Assembly (NCBI RefSeq): GCF_024160105.1
Contig: NZ_JAMFTQ010000004.1
Location: 1 to 64,000, forward strand
DNA: 64,000 bases
Reading direction: 5' to 3'
From: Corynebacterium stercoris
Lineage (GTDB): Bacteria; Actinomycetota; Actinomycetes; Mycobacteriales; Mycobacteriaceae
The notes below the pieces were generated by a model. It was given only the letters and a program-made list of their open reading frames with translations. It had not been told where the DNA came from and did no database searches. Position numbers and translations under genes: made by a program. How positions within the stretch are numbered: position 1 is the stretch's first letter; each line of letters opens with the position of its first letter. Positions 41,218 to 51,782 of this stretch are shown here, piece by piece.

Positions 41218-43118
41218 CGGTTGGTGATGATGTTCACCGTCTTGGTGGACGGGGTGAACACGATGGTGCCGCCCTCGAACTCCATGCGGATGTCGTCGGC
41301 GTTGATGCTGGTCTGCGCCGCAATCGGCAGGCCGAGCGGGCCGAGGTCGAGGCCCTGCTGCAGCCAGGCGTTGGCGATCTCGCCGACGAGGGAGAAGATC
41401 TGGCCCTGGGCGTCGCGCACGCCGATGCCGTTGGCGTAGAACGTCATCGCGGTGCCGTTCGGGCCGGACACGGTGCCGGCGGCCTTGCCCAGTGCGGGCT
41501 CGAGCTGCTGCCAGACACCGGCGACCTCGGAGCTGCCGACGACCTTCAGCGCCGGGGTGATGTACGGCGTGATGTCCTTGACGGTCAGGCCGGCGAGGAG
41601 TTCGGTGCCGCCGACGTTCTTGATGGCGTCGTCGAACATGCCCTGCTGGAAGGCGTAGATCAGCGCGACACCGGCGATGGTGCCTACGACGGTGGCGATG
41701 GCGACGGTGTCGCCCGAGGCGAGGTCCGACAGCAGCGTGGTGTTCACCTTCTGGGTGGTGCCCTGCTGGTTGGTCACCGTGGTGGTGGTGCCGTCCGGGC
41801 TGGTGATGGTGTTGGTGACGGTCTTGGTGCCGTCCGTGGTGGTCTCGGTGGTGCTCACCCGCGGGTTGGGCATGAGTGGGTTGGCGAACACCCGGGAGCT
41901 GCGCACCTGCGTGTACTTCACCTGCGCGGCGCCGCGGATGGCGCCCATGCGGGCGTAGAGGTAGTCGCCCGGGCACTGGTTGTAGTGGAAGTCCCGGTGC
42001 GCGTTGATGTTCGGGAACGTCGCGCCCTGGCCGGCGGCGTACTTGGAGCCGCGGAAGTCGAAGTCGGCAGTGTGGTAGCTGTAGCCCATCGGGTCGAAGC
42101 CCGCGACGGCGGCCTTCCAGCCGATGATCTCGCCGAGCGCGGAGATGGCCTGCGTGCTCGGGGTGGTCTGCATGTAGTCGCCGAGCAGGGACACGCCCCA
42201 GGTGTTCGTGTTGAAGCCGCCGACGTGGGCGCCCTGGACGGCGCGGTCGAGGCCGCCGGCGCGGCCTTCGTAGATGTTGCCGTACTTATCCACCAGCGCG
42301 TTGTAACCTATGTCGCCCCAGCCCTGGGTGACCGCGTGGTAGTGCCAGATGCCGCGGACGATGCCCGGCGCCTGCGCCTCGGTGTAGTTGTTCGAACCGG
42401 CGGTGTGGTGCACTGTGACCGCGGTGACCGGCTCGGTGTACGTCGGGGTGCGGGAAGCACCGGCGCCCCACTGCGTGCGGGTGATCACCTTTGGCATGTA
42501 GCGGGAGTAGGAATCAACGACCGGGGTGATGTCGCCGGCGACGGTGCCCACGCCGCCGTCGATGAACACCGCGTCCAAGTCGCGGGCGGTGGTGGGGGCG
42601 TCGGAAATCTGGCGCCCGCCCTCGAGCATGTCCACATTGCCGGTTGAGACCTGCACGCGCGTGGTCGGCTCGACGTAGATCGGCTCGGTGCCGAAGAGGT
42701 CGGAGCCGGCCGGCGGATCCAGCGGGTCCATGGCGTGCCACTCGTTCCACGTGCCGTCGGGACGCTGGGAGCGCACGTACGCCGCGATGTCGCGGTCGCC
42801 GCGCCAGGTCAGCGCGAAGATGGAGAACTCGCGGTCGCGGGTGAACTCCTTCACCACGCGGCGGACGTGCTCTTCCTCGCCGCCCTGGGTGCGGATCGCT
42901 GCGTCGTCGACGGTGACTTCCGCGCCGCCGGCGAACGAGGCGGTGTCGCTGTACACCTCGACGTCGGCGGGAGCCGCCGTCTGGACCTGCAGGATGCGGC
43001 CGTTGGAAAACATTGCGGCGGCGATCATGGCCGCGGTGAGGATCGCCGCGAGAAGCGCCGCGAGCAGCGGGTGCTTGGCGGCCGGGGCCGCCGGATTGAG
43101 GCGTCGTCGTTGTTGCAC
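41214..43118 (-). CDS. N-acetylmuramoyl-L-alanine amidase with LGFP repeat
   Basis: A 634-residue envelope protein, equivalent in position and architecture to mycobacterial Rv3811. A basic tail and a transmembrane or signal segment (about residues 17-40) lead to an amidase_2/PGRP domain at about 215-400. Its zinc ligands are in VTVHHTAG and in NAHRDFHYNQCPGDYLYAR. A Thr-rich linker, a hydrophobic segment (about 470-490), and a C-terminal LGFP-type motif (LGPLGLPIAAQ with FEGGTIVF) follow; LGFP repeats bind the arabinogalactan layer. The GTG start has an AGGAGAT ribosome binding site. Confidence 0.9.
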   Translation of the reverse strand: MQQRRRLNPAAPAAKHPLLAALLAAILTAAMIAAAMFSNGRILQVQTAAPADVEVYSDTASFAGGAEVTVDDAAIRTQGGEEEHVRRVVKEFTRDREFSIFALTWRGDRDIAAYVRSQRPDGTWNEWHAMDPLDPPAGSDLFGTEPIYVEPTTRVQVSTGNVDMLEGGRQISDAPTTARDLDAVFIDGGVGTVAGDITPVVDSYSRYMPKVITRTQWGAGASRTPTYTEPVTAVTVHHTAGSNNYTEAQAPGIVRGIWHYHAVTQGWGDIGYNALVDKYGNIYEGRAGGLDRAVQGAHVGGFNTNTWGVSLLGDYMQTTPSTQAISALGEIIGWKAAVAGFDPMGYSYHTADFDFRGSKYAAGQGATFPNINAHRDFHYNQCPGDYLYARMGAIRGAAQVKYTQVRSSRVFANPLMPNPRVSTTETTTDGTKTVTNTITSPDGTTTTVTNQQGTTQKVNTTLLSDLASGDTVAIATVVGTIAGVALIYAFQQGMFDDAIKNVGGTELLAGLTVKDITPYITPALKVVGSSEVAGVWQQLEPALGKAAGTVSGPNGTAMTFYANGIGVRDAQGQIFSLVGEIANAWLQQGLDLGPLGLPIAAQTSINADDIRMEFEGGTIVFTPSTKTVNIITNR

Positions 43119-43198
43119 TGTTCATCTCCTGGGGCACATGTGAAAACAGTTAATCAATGTGCAGTGTAATGCACCCTCAAGTTTCAAGTAAGGGTTGA

Positions 43199-44449
<1,251 letters not shown>

Positions 44450-44459
44450 GGGGTCACGG

Positions 44460-44723
44460 ATGCCTGAAGCAGCACGCGCTGAGATCCGCGCTGAGATTTT
44501 TGTGCACGACCAGTGCCCGCACTGCGCGGGAGTGATTGCAGGCTTTAAGCCCGAGCCCGGCGTGGAGCTGGTGAACATCAACGGCTCCTTGCCGGCGTTG
44601 AAGCGTTTCCTCGCGTACCGCGACGCGCTCGACGGATACACAGAGGTGAAGACAGCCGGCAAGGTCGGTGTGCCGTCGAAGGTGATCGACGGCGAGCGCG
44701 TCGAATTCTTCGACGAGGTGTAG
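44460..44723 (+). CDS. glutaredoxin-like small thiol protein
   Basis: An 87-residue protein with the redox motif CPHC (DQCPHCAGVI, about residues 19-22) and the cis-proline segment KVGVPSKVIDGERVEF, which together define a short thioredoxin/glutaredoxin fold. It follows glf by 10 bases and is probably co-transcribed. It may act as an electron donor or a thiol-disulfide exchange factor; no partner can be assigned. Confidence 0.82.
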   Translation: MPEAARAEIRAEIFVHDQCPHCAGVIAGFKPEPGVELVNINGSLPALKRFLAYRDALDGYTEVKTAGKVGVPSKVIDGERVEFFDEV

Positions 44724-44768
44724 TCGCGCACTGCTCGCTTGAGCGGGGGCCGACGTAGACTGCCCTGC

Positions 44769-46373
44769 GTGACTGTTTTCCTTGCCATCATCGGTTTGCT
44801 CCTCGCCACCGTGCTCGTCGCGGCGATCGGTGAGCGCACCGGCCTACCGTGGCCGGCGCTGTTGACCATTGCGGTGGCCCCGGTCCTGTTCATTCCGGGG
44901 ATCCAGACCGTGAGCCTCGACACGCATTTGATCCTGCCGATCTTCCTGCCTCCGCTGCTGTGGTCGCTGGCCAGGCGAACGTCGTGGGGCATGATCCGCT
45001 CCCAGCTCAACGTGGTGCTGTCCATGTCCGTAGTGCTGGTGTTTCTCACCATCGCTGCGCTGACTGGTACCGCGATGTGGCTCATGCCCGGCATCGGTCT
45101 CGCCGGTGCGATGGTGCTGGCCGCGGCGATCGCGCCGCCGGATCCGGTCGCGGTAGATGCCGTGGCTGGCCCGGCCGGCATCCCGCGGCGCATCACCGGC
45201 ACCCTGCAGACGGAGGGCTTGTTCAACGACGCCGCCTCGATCGTCGCGTTCAACGTCGCGCTGGCCGCATTGCTCGCCGGCGATGAGATCGATTTCGGGG
45301 CCGGATTCTTGAAGTTCCTGTACGCCGCGGTCGTCGCTGTGGTGATTGGCCTGATCGTCGGCAGGCTGGCAGCGTGGTTCATGGACCACGTGCCGGATTC
45401 GGTGATCCGCACTGCGTTCACCTGGGTGCTGCCGTTCGCGATTTACGCTGCGGCGGAGGAGATCCATGCGTCGGGAGTGATTGCGATCGTGATCGCAGCC
45501 GTTGAGATGAGCTCGCGTGCCTCCCTCACCGCGGAGGATCGCCTCTCCGGCCACTCGTTCTGGGAGACGGTGGAGCTGCTCTTCACCGGCCTCGCGTTCG
45601 GCCTGATCGGCATGAGCGTGCGCGACGCTATCGACGATGCGGGCACTAACTTCTGGGAGGCCGTGTGGATCGGTGTCGTGCTCTCCCTGGTCGCCTTCGC
45701 GGTGCGTTTCGCCTGGATGTGGGTCCTGTGCACGATGAATCAGCGCAAGGGTCGCACCAACGTTGCGCCGCTGCGTCTGCAGGAAGTGCTGCTCATGGCT
45801 TGGTCCGGCATGCGCGGCCTGGTCACGCTCGCGCTCGTGCTCTCGATCCCGGCCGGAACCATGGCCTACCACCACGAACTTTCCGTCATTGCGCTGTCGG
45901 TGCTCACCTTCACCATGGTGATCCCCGGCCTGCTCCTGCCGTGGCTTGTGCGCCAGCTCGACCTCGACAGCGGCCCCGACGCACGCGGCGACCGCGTCAA
46001 CGCCGAGCTCAACGAGCGCGCCTACGCCGCTGCCCGCAAAGCCATTCAGGAACGCGGCCCTGAGCTCGCGCCCGAATCTTACGACATGGTGCAGGAATGG
46101 CTCGAGGCACTTTCTGAACGACGCCAGGTTGACCCCGAAGGTGCCCGCGAGCGTCGGGAAGCATTTGAGCGCGCCCGGGTTGCCGCGAGCGAGATGCAGC
46201 ACGTTGCGCTCGCCGCGGCGACGAACGAGCTGCAGCGCGCCCGCCGCGAGCGACGTTACAACCCCGCGGACGTGGACGCGGTGCTCGCCGACCTCGACCG
46301 GCTCATGCTCGCGCGCGAACGCGATGCGCTGGCTGCGCCGCGCAGGCGTACCGACGACAGCGAGAACCGCTAG
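44769..46373 (+). CDS. cation:proton antiporter (CPA1/NhaP family)
   Basis: A 534-residue membrane antiporter with about 12 helices over residues 1-395, including the CPA1 motifs AAAIAPPDPVAVDAVAG and LQTEGLFNDAASIVAFN, where the Asn-Asp pair carries the transported ions. A cytoplasmic helical tail of about 130 residues rich in Arg, Glu and Ala follows. The GTG start at 44769 is supported by TAGACT 7 bases upstream. It shares CTAG (46370-46373) as a stop with the convergent small membrane protein gene. Confidence 0.92.
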   Translation: MTVFLAIIGLLLATVLVAAIGERTGLPWPALLTIAVAPVLFIPGIQTVSLDTHLILPIFLPPLLWSLARRTSWGMIRSQLNVVLSMSVVLVFLTIAALTGTAMWLMPGIGLAGAMVLAAAIAPPDPVAVDAVAGPAGIPRRITGTLQTEGLFNDAASIVAFNVALAALLAGDEIDFGAGFLKFLYAAVVAVVIGLIVGRLAAWFMDHVPDSVIRTAFTWVLPFAIYAAAEEIHASGVIAIVIAAVEMSSRASLTAEDRLSGHSFWETVELLFTGLAFGLIGMSVRDAIDDAGTNFWEAVWIGVVLSLVAFAVRFAWMWVLCTMNQRKGRTNVAPLRLQEVLLMAWSGMRGLVTLALVLSIPAGTMAYHHELSVIALSVLTFTMVIPGLLLPWLVRQLDLDSGPDARGDRVNAELNERAYAAARKAIQERGPELAPESYDMVQEWLEALSERRQVDPEGARERREAFERARVAASEMQHVALAAATNELQRARRERRYNPADVDAVLADLDRLMLARERDALAAPRRRTDDSENR

Positions 46374-46744
46374 CCGCGCGGCGGCTGCTCACCCGGCTGG
46401 CCCGGGTGGCCTGGCTGGCCCGGCTGGCCTGGCTGTTCGCTGCCGAAGTCGCGCTGGTAGTGCGCGTCCCAGTCGAAACCGTCGTCGAAGTTCTGGGTGA
46501 TCGCGTCGTTCTCCAGCTGCAAAGGGTCCGGCGCGGGCTCGGCGGGGTTCTGGAGCGCGCGGATGATGCACACCGCGCCGCCGATTGCGCCCGCGATGCC
46601 GATGAACACCGCCGTCGGCCCGTCAAGGAACACGAACGAGGCCACCGCGAGGATGATGAAGAACGCCCCGAGCGCGTAATCGCGTCCGGGATTGCCGCCG
46701 GTGTTGTCAGTGCTGGGAGTCCCAGGGGTGCCGTACTGATCCAT
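46370..46744 (-). CDS. small two-span membrane protein with GQP-rich tail
   Basis: A 124-residue protein with two hydrophobic segments (about residues 24-42, LGAFFIILAVASFVFLDG, and 44-64, AVFIGIAGAIGGAVCIIRAL), a short acidic region and a C-terminal low-complexity tail made of GQP, GHP and GEQ triplets. TACACT lies 7 bases before the start at 46744, implying a leaderless mRNA. No family or function recognised. Confidence 0.72.
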   Translation of the reverse strand: MDQYGTPGTPSTDNTGGNPGRDYALGAFFIILAVASFVFLDGPTAVFIGIAGAIGGAVCIIRALQNPAEPAPDPLQLENDAITQNFDDGFDWDAHYQRDFGSEQPGQPGQPGHPGQPGEQPPRG

Positions 46745-46803
46745 GCCGGCCAGTGTAGGGGCGGGTGCCACGGCGAGGGTGCGGTACCGGTGGCGCCGCT
46801 CAC

Positions 46804-46949
46804 GCTGACAGCTCCACTTAGGGTGACCTAAATGGAGCTGTCAGAGTTAGAGATGGAAAATCAGGTCGCAAAACCGCAGGTGGCGTGTTACGCGTGTGAC
46901 TCGCTGTCGCTGACGGCTCCAGTTAGTCAAGCCTAAGTGGAGCTGTCAG
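46804..46949 (+). repeat. two-hairpin intergenic repeat element, copy C
   Basis: Hairpin 1: TGACAGCTCCA (46806-46816) and TGGAGCTGTCA (46833-46843). Hairpin 2: TGACGGCTCC (46911-46920) and TGGAGCTGTCA (46938-46948). The spacer contains AAAACCGCAGGT as in copy B. It lies upstream of the small membrane protein gene and downstream of the thiolase gene; no gene is seen in 46745-47035. Confidence 0.88.
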
Positions 46950-47035
46950 CGCAGAAGGGGGGCACCGCGGCGACAAGGCAACCACCCGCGGCCATGCCCT
47001 GGCCGCTACTACCGCGCCTTGGGGGATGATGTTGC

Positions 47036-48259
47036 TCAGGGCGAAGTTGGCTTCTCGATCACGGCTGCCATGCCCTGGCCGCCGCCGATGCACATCGTCA
47101 CCAGGGCGCGCTTCGCGTCGGTGCGCGCCATCTGGTGCGCGGCGGTGACCAGCATGCGCGCACCCGTCGCGCCAACCGGGTGGCCAAGCGAGATGCCGGA
47201 GCCGACCGGGTTGACGCGCGGGTCGTCCTCGGAAATGCCCCACGCGTCGAGCACGGCGAGGGCCTGGGCGGCGAATGCCTCGTTGAGCTCGATCAGGTCG
47301 ATGTCGTCGAGGGTCAGGTCCAGGCGGCCCAGCACCTTCTCGGTGGCGGCGACAGGACCGATGCCCATGGTCTCCGGGGCGACGCCGGCGACGGCCCAGC
47401 CGCGCAGCACGGCCATCGGGGTCAGTCCCAGCTCCTCGGCCTTCTCGCGGGTGGTCACGATCATGGCAGCCGCGCCGTCGTTCTGGCCGGATGCGTTGCC
47501 CGCGGTCACGCTGGCGCCCTTGATCTTCATCACCGGGCGCAGCTTCGCCAGCTGCTCCTCGGTGGTGCCGGGGCGGATGTGCTCGTCCTTGTCCACGATC
47601 ACCGGGTCGCCCTTGCGCTGCGGCACGCTCACGGGCACGATCTCGGCGCTGAAGTCGCCGTTCTCGGTGGCCGCCGCCGCGCGCGCGTGAGAGTTCACGG
47701 CCAGCTTATCCTGGCGTTCGCGGGTGACGGAGTACTCTTCGCGCAGGTTCTCGGCGGTCTCGATCATGCCGCCCGGGATCGGGTGGTGCTTGCCGCCGGC
47801 TTTCTCGCGGCCCTCCTGCAGGCGGTCGACAAATTCCATGGTGCCGCCCTTGGCACCCCAGCGAACCTTGCCGTCCACGGTGTACTCGGTGTTGGACATG
47901 GATTCCGCACCGCCGGCGATGATCACGTCGGCGGCACCGGCAGCGACGTGCGCGGCGGCTGTCGCCACCGCCTGCAGGCCGGAGCCGCAGCGGCGGTCGA
48001 GCTGCATGCCCGGCACGGACACGCCGCCTTCGCCCAGCTGGGTGTCCAGCGATACGATGCGGCCCAGCGCAGGCGCGGCGCCGTTGGGGCCGGCCTGGCC
48101 GAAGATCACGTCGTCGATCACGGCGGTGTCGATGCCGGATTCCTCAATCACCGCGTTGACCACGGTCGCCGCGAGGTCCTGCACGGGCACGCCGACGAAG
48201 GCGCCGCCGTAACGGCCGACCGGGGTGCGCTTGGGGTTGCAGATAACGATGTCAGTCAT
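47036..48259 (-). CDS. thiolase (acetyl-CoA acetyltransferase / 3-oxoadipyl-CoA thiolase)
   Basis: A 407-residue thiolase cleaving a 3-oxoacyl-CoA to acetyl-CoA plus a shortened acyl-CoA. The nucleophile is Cys91 (MQLDRRCGSGLQAV); the usual Asn-Arg before it is Asp-Arg-Arg here. The second histidine is in SGISLGHPVGATGAR and the second cysteine in VTMCIGGGQGMA. It lies next to an IclR/PcaR-type regulator and a CoA-transferase pair, which together would convert a 3-oxoacid to acetyl-CoA. Whether the acid is acetoacetate or 3-oxoadipate cannot be told from sequence. Confidence 0.92.
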   Translation of the reverse strand: MTDIVICNPKRTPVGRYGGAFVGVPVQDLAATVVNAVIEESGIDTAVIDDVIFGQAGPNGAAPALGRIVSLDTQLGEGGVSVPGMQLDRRCGSGLQAVATAAAHVAAGAADVIIAGGAESMSNTEYTVDGKVRWGAKGGTMEFVDRLQEGREKAGGKHHPIPGGMIETAENLREEYSVTRERQDKLAVNSHARAAAATENGDFSAEIVPVSVPQRKGDPVIVDKDEHIRPGTTEEQLAKLRPVMKIKGASVTAGNASGQNDGAAAMIVTTREKAEELGLTPMAVLRGWAVAGVAPETMGIGPVAATEKVLGRLDLTLDDIDLIELNEAFAAQALAVLDAWGISEDDPRVNPVGSGISLGHPVGATGARMLVTAAHQMARTDAKRALVTMCIGGGQGMAAVIEKPTSP

Positions 48260-48281
48260 GGGGTTTCTCCTTCGTTGGGTG

Positions 48282-49070
48282 CTAGTTCAGGGCCGCGGTC
48301 CGCACGTCGTGCGAAATCGCGCGCGCCGTGGCTTGCAGGGAGGGCAGAAGCTTTTCGACGATTTCCTCGTACGTGTACGCCGCAACCTGCGTCGACACGT
48401 TGACGGCCGCCACCACGTTGCCGCGCTCGTCGAGGACGGGGCAGGCGACCGACCGCAGGCCAGCCTCCAGCTCCTGATCGACGATGCACCAGCCCTGCTC
48501 GGCGACGTCGGCGAGAATCTCGCGCAGTTTTTCCGGGTCGGTGACGGTCTTGGGGGTGAGCGGCGGGAAGTCGGACGTCGTCAAGTACTGCTCAAGCTGC
48601 TCCTGGGGGAGGCCGGCGAGCAGCACCCGGCCGAGCGCGGCGGCGTAGGCGGGGAAGCGGGTGCCGATGGTGATGTTTTCGCGCATGATGCGGTTCGCGG
48701 CGGCGCGGGCGACGTAGACCACGTCGCCGTCGTCGAGTACCGCGGCTGAGCAGGACTCGTCGAGCAGGCGCGAGGCGGACTGCAGGTGCGGCTGCGCGAT
48801 CGCCGGCAGGCCCAGGCTGGAGAGGTAGGAGTAGCCGAGGCCGAGGACGTGCGGGGTGAGCCAGAACTCGGAGCCGTCGGTAAGCGCGTAGCCCTCGGCG
48901 ACGAGCGTGTGCAGGAAGCGGCGGGTGGTGGCGCGGGGGAGGCCGGTGACTTCGGCGACCTGCGCGAGGGTTTGGCGCGGGCGGTCCGCGTCGAATGCGC
49001 GGATGACGGCCAAGCCGCGGCTGAGACTCTGGATGAGCTGCACGTTTGATTCTGGCTGCGGTGCTGCCAT
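48282..49070 (-). CDS. IclR-family regulator (PcaR/PobR/CatR type)
   Basis: A 262-residue regulator: winged helix at about residues 15-75 (LIQSLSRGLAVIRAFDADRPRQTLAQVAEV, then GLPRATTRRFLHTL), and an IclR effector domain with the VAAVNVSTQVAAYTYEEI segment typical of the PcaR/PobR/CatR branch that senses aromatic catabolites. A GGGAGG ribosome binding site precedes the ATG at 49070. It is divergent from the CoA-transferase genes across a 97-bp spacer with clear operator-like repeats. Confidence 0.88.
   Translation of the reverse strand: MAAPQPESNVQLIQSLSRGLAVIRAFDADRPRQTLAQVAEVTGLPRATTRRFLHTLVAEGYALTDGSEFWLTPHVLGLGYSYLSSLGLPAIAQPHLQSASRLLDESCSAAVLDDGDVVYVARAAANRIMRENITIGTRFPAYAAALGRVLLAGLPQEQLEQYLTTSDFPPLTPKTVTDPEKLREILADVAEQGWCIVDQELEAGLRSVACPVLDERGNVVAAVNVSTQVAAYTYEEIVEKLLPSLQATARAISHDVRTAALN
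48350..48360 (+). repeat. GCTTTTCGACG variant of the recurrent word
   Basis: Degenerate copy of GCTTNNCGACG on the non-coding strand of the IclR gene. Confidence 0.45.
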
Positions 49071-49099
49071 AGCAACCTCCCTTCGACGGTGATGGTGTA

Positions 49100-49130
49100 A
49101 GCATACTCGCAATCAGTTCGATATGTGAAC
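49100..49130. promoter_or_regulatory. operator-like repeat and IclR gene promoter
   Basis: GTTCGATATGTGAAC (49116-49130) is a 15-bp inverted repeat resembling the PcaR operator GTTCGATAATCGCAC as I recall it. It overlaps TTCACA (minus strand, 49129-49124), the likely -35 of the regulator gene, whose -10 is TATGCT (minus strand, 49105-49100) with 18-bp spacing. Confidence 0.6.
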
Positions 49131-49132
49131 CC

Positions 49133-49161
49133 TTGTGCAGAAAGCGAACCGCTGTTACGGT
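49133..49161 (+). promoter_or_regulatory. CoA-transferase promoter with second operator-like repeat
   Basis: -35 TTGTGC (49133-49138), 17-bp spacer, -10 TACGGT (49156-49161), then 6 bases to the ATG at 49168, so the mRNA is leaderless. GTGCAGAAAGCGAAC (49135-49149), a second relaxed copy of the 15-bp repeat, starts 19 bp after the first and covers the -35. Confidence 0.65.
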
Positions 49162-49167
49162 AGACAC

Positions 49168-49911
49168 ATGATTAATAAGGTGGTTTCTTCGGCAGAGGAG
49201 GCGGTCGCCGACATCCAGGACGGCGCCTCCATCGCCGTCGGCGGATTCGGTCTGGTCGGCATCCCGGCCAAACTCATTGAGGCGCTCCGCGCGCAAGGCG
49301 CGGGCGACCTGACGATCATTTCGAACAACCTGGGCACCGACGGCTTCGGCCTCGGCCTGCTGCTGGCGGACAAGCGCATCTCCCGCTCCATCGGCTCCTA
49401 CCTGGGCACGAACAAGGAGTACGCGCGCCAGTACCTCGAAGGCGAGCTCACCGTGGAGTTCACCCCGCAGGGCACCTTGGCGGAGCGGATGCGCGCCGGC
49501 GGCGCGGGCATCCCGGCGTTCTACACCAAGGCCGGCGTGGGCACCCCGCTGGCCACCGGCGAGATCCCGACCCGCTACAACCCGGACGGCACCATCGCCG
49601 AGTACTCCAAGCCGAAGGAGCTGCGCGAGTTTGGCGGCGAGCAGTACGTGATGGAGGAGGCGCTGACTCCGGATTACGCCTTCGTGCACGCCGCGAAGGC
49701 GGACCGCTTCGGCAACCTCGTGTTTGCCAAGACGGCGCAGAACTTCAACCCGGACGCTGCGGTGTGCGGGAAGATCACCATCGTCCAGGCCGAAGAGGTT
49801 GTGGACGAGATCCCGGCGGCGGAGGTCAACCTGCCGGGCATCTACGTAGATCGGGTCGTGGAAGTCGGCCCGCAGGAAACCGGTATCGAGTTCAGGACGG
49901 TGAGCGAGTAA
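49168..49911 (+). CDS. 3-oxoacid CoA-transferase subunit A
   Basis: A 247-residue subunit that pairs with the next gene product to move CoA from succinyl-CoA to a 3-oxoacid (acetoacetate, ScoA type, or 3-oxoadipate, PcaI type). The CoA-binding motif [16 protein letters not shown] is near the N-terminus and [22 protein letters not shown] follows. The start at 49168 follows the leaderless promoter rather than the upstream ATG at 49135. The stop overlaps the start of subunit B by one base. Confidence 0.92.
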   Translation: MINKVVSSAEEAVADIQDGASIAVGGFGLVGIPAKLIEALRAQGAGDLTIISNNLGTDGFGLGLLLADKRISRSIGSYLGTNKEYARQYLEGELTVEFTPQGTLAERMRAGGAGIPAFYTKAGVGTPLATGEIPTRYNPDGTIAEYSKPKELREFGGEQYVMEEALTPDYAFVHAAKADRFGNLVFAKTAQNFNPDAAVCGKITIVQAEEVVDEIPAAEVNLPGIYVDRVVEVGPQETGIEFRTVSE

Positions 49912-50549
49912 TGGCCTGGTCGCGACAGGAAATGGCGGCGCGCGCCGCGAAGGAGCTCGAGAACGGGCAGTACGTCAACCTGGGCATCGGCATGCCGACG
50001 CTCATCCCCGGCTACCTGCCGGAGGGCCTCGAGGTGGTGCTCCACTCCGAGAACGGCATCCTCGGCGTCGGCCCGTACCCGAAGGACGATGAGGTTGATC
50101 CGCAGCTCATCAACGCCGGCAAGGAGACCATTACGGTTGCGCCGGGTGGTTCGTTCTTCTCGTCGTCGACAAGCTTCGGCATGATCCGCTCGCGCGCGAT
50201 CGATGTCGCCGTGCTCGGCGCGATGGAGGTGTCCCAGTACGGCGACCTGGCCAACTGGATGATTCCAGGCAAGATGGTCAAGGGCATGGGCGGCGCGATG
50301 GACCTGGTCCACGGGGCGAAGAAGGTCATCCTCATGATGGAGCACACCACCAAGAAGGGCGATTCGAAGGTGCTCGCCGAGTGCCGCCTGCCGCTCACTG
50401 GCGCGAAGTGCGTGAACCTGATCATTACTAACCTCGCCGTCTTTGAGGTCGACGAGAAGAAGGGCCTCACCCTCATCGAGGTCGCCCCGGACGAGACCGT
50501 CGAGTCCGTCCGCGAAGCTACCGAGGCGCGGTTCGAGGTCGCGGTGTAG
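49911..50549 (+). CDS. 3-oxoacid CoA-transferase subunit B
   Basis: A 212-residue partner subunit. The catalytic glutamate is in the [11 protein letters not shown] motif near residue 46, and [15 protein letters not shown] precedes it. The glycine-rich [19 protein letters not shown] stretch is typical. It shares one base with subunit A and is certainly co-translated. The product acyl-CoA would be the substrate of the thiolase encoded on the other side of the regulator. Confidence 0.93.
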   Translation: MAWSRQEMAARAAKELENGQYVNLGIGMPTLIPGYLPEGLEVVLHSENGILGVGPYPKDDEVDPQLINAGKETITVAPGGSFFSSSTSFGMIRSRAIDVAVLGAMEVSQYGDLANWMIPGKMVKGMGGAMDLVHGAKKVILMMEHTTKKGDSKVLAECRLPLTGAKCVNLIITNLAVFEVDEKKGLTLIEVAPDETVESVREATEARFEVAV

Positions 50550-50553
50550 GTCC

Positions 50554-51747
50554 CTAGGATTCTTCCTCGGGCCACATCGAAAATTGCCCCATCGCGTCCG
50601 ATGCGGGGTGGGAACGTAAGTACTCGCGCATGTAGGGAAGCTCGAAGTCGATGAACCCGTAGCCTGCCGGCTGGATCATTTCCGCGTCGATGAGGCGGCG
50701 CCGGTACTTACCGGCGTACTGGGCGTCCACACCGAGGCGCTCAGCCACATCCCCGATGCGCGATGGCCCATCATCGTGGGACATTGCGACGAGAAAAGTC
50801 CGATCGACCTGGGAGAGATCAGCGAGTGACGGTTCGTGGACAAGTTCGCCGAGGCGGCGGCGGGCATCTCCCACGCCTTTTTCGACGGCGTCGATGGCGA
50901 TCTCATCGCCATCCGAGTTCCTGAACGCGTATTGCCCGACAAGCTGGATCATAAACGGGTATCCGCCGGTTGCTTCGCATGCAGCGCTGAGCGCGTCTTC
51001 TGTCCACGACCACCCAGCAGCTTCAACTGGCTCTCGCAAGGCGCGGGCAACCTCATTCTCTGAGATAAGGCCAATTTCTATGCGGTTCGCGCGGCGTAAA
51101 AACGTAACTGGGTTCTTCCCCTCGTTAGCCGCAAGTAGCGGTTTCACCGCGCTCGGGATGCCAGCCATAGCTACAGCGATTTCGCGCCCATCGCGAACCA
51201 TGTGCTGGATGGTTGTTCCGAACTCCACGATGTCCTGCATATGCGCATAATGCAGTTCATCAAGCGTGATAAGCAGGCCAGTGGGGTCTTGCCGACGTTC
51301 GCGGTCGCGCGTCTCTTGAAGCTCGAAAAAATCCTCCAGTACAGAGCGAAGAGTCGGAGCGGGTTGGTGCGTTGCCGTGTGTTCCCACGTTGCTCCCGTG
51401 TTGAAGGGGAGAGTGAAACCGATGAGCCGGCGGCTTGGTACGTCAAAGTTGCGGTCAATGAGGCGCAAGATTGCATCTCGGATTCGAGTGGTGAACCCCT
51501 GCGTCGTCGTTTCCGAGACCACGTGCCACGATTGGGATCTGGCAGAGTCTTCCAGCTCGTTGAGTAACACGGTCTTGCCGATGCCGCGTGGTCCGGTCAC
51601 AATCGAGATGCGTTCGTGCGCTCCGGGGCCGTCATACAACGCGTTGGAAAAATCCTGAACATATCGCTCGCGCCCGACTACTACCGGTGGAGTTCGTCCA
51701 AGCGTCGAGGTAAAGGGATTCCTTGGTCGTCGGCCGATAGCTGTCAT
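50554..51747 (-). CDS. orphan AAA/STAND-like ATPase
   Basis: A 397-residue ATPase with Walker A GPRGIGKT (about residues 53-60), Walker B LLITLDELHY, and a sensor-like AVAMAGIPSAV. The C-terminal third looks like a winged helix (DVAERLGVDAQYAGKYRRRLIDAEMI). It belongs to the orphan AAA_16/ORC-like ATPases often found in variable regions. Start 51747 is chosen for the GCGGAAA region upstream; ATG 51768 is also possible. The control region contains a 9-bp tandem array. Role unknown. Confidence 0.8.
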   Translation of the reverse strand: MTAIGRRPRNPFTSTLGRTPPVVVGRERYVQDFSNALYDGPGAHERISIVTGPRGIGKTVLLNELEDSARSQSWHVVSETTTQGFTTRIRDAILRLIDRNFDVPSRRLIGFTLPFNTGATWEHTATHQPAPTLRSVLEDFFELQETRDRERRQDPTGLLITLDELHYAHMQDIVEFGTTIQHMVRDGREIAVAMAGIPSAVKPLLAANEGKNPVTFLRRANRIEIGLISENEVARALREPVEAAGWSWTEDALSAACEATGGYPFMIQLVGQYAFRNSDGDEIAIDAVEKGVGDARRRLGELVHEPSLADLSQVDRTFLVAMSHDDGPSRIGDVAERLGVDAQYAGKYRRRLIDAEMIQPAGYGFIDFELPYMREYLRSHPASDAMGQFSMWPEEES

Positions 51748-51782
51748 AATTTCCGCTCTTTCCCGCATCTTTATTATCTCTT

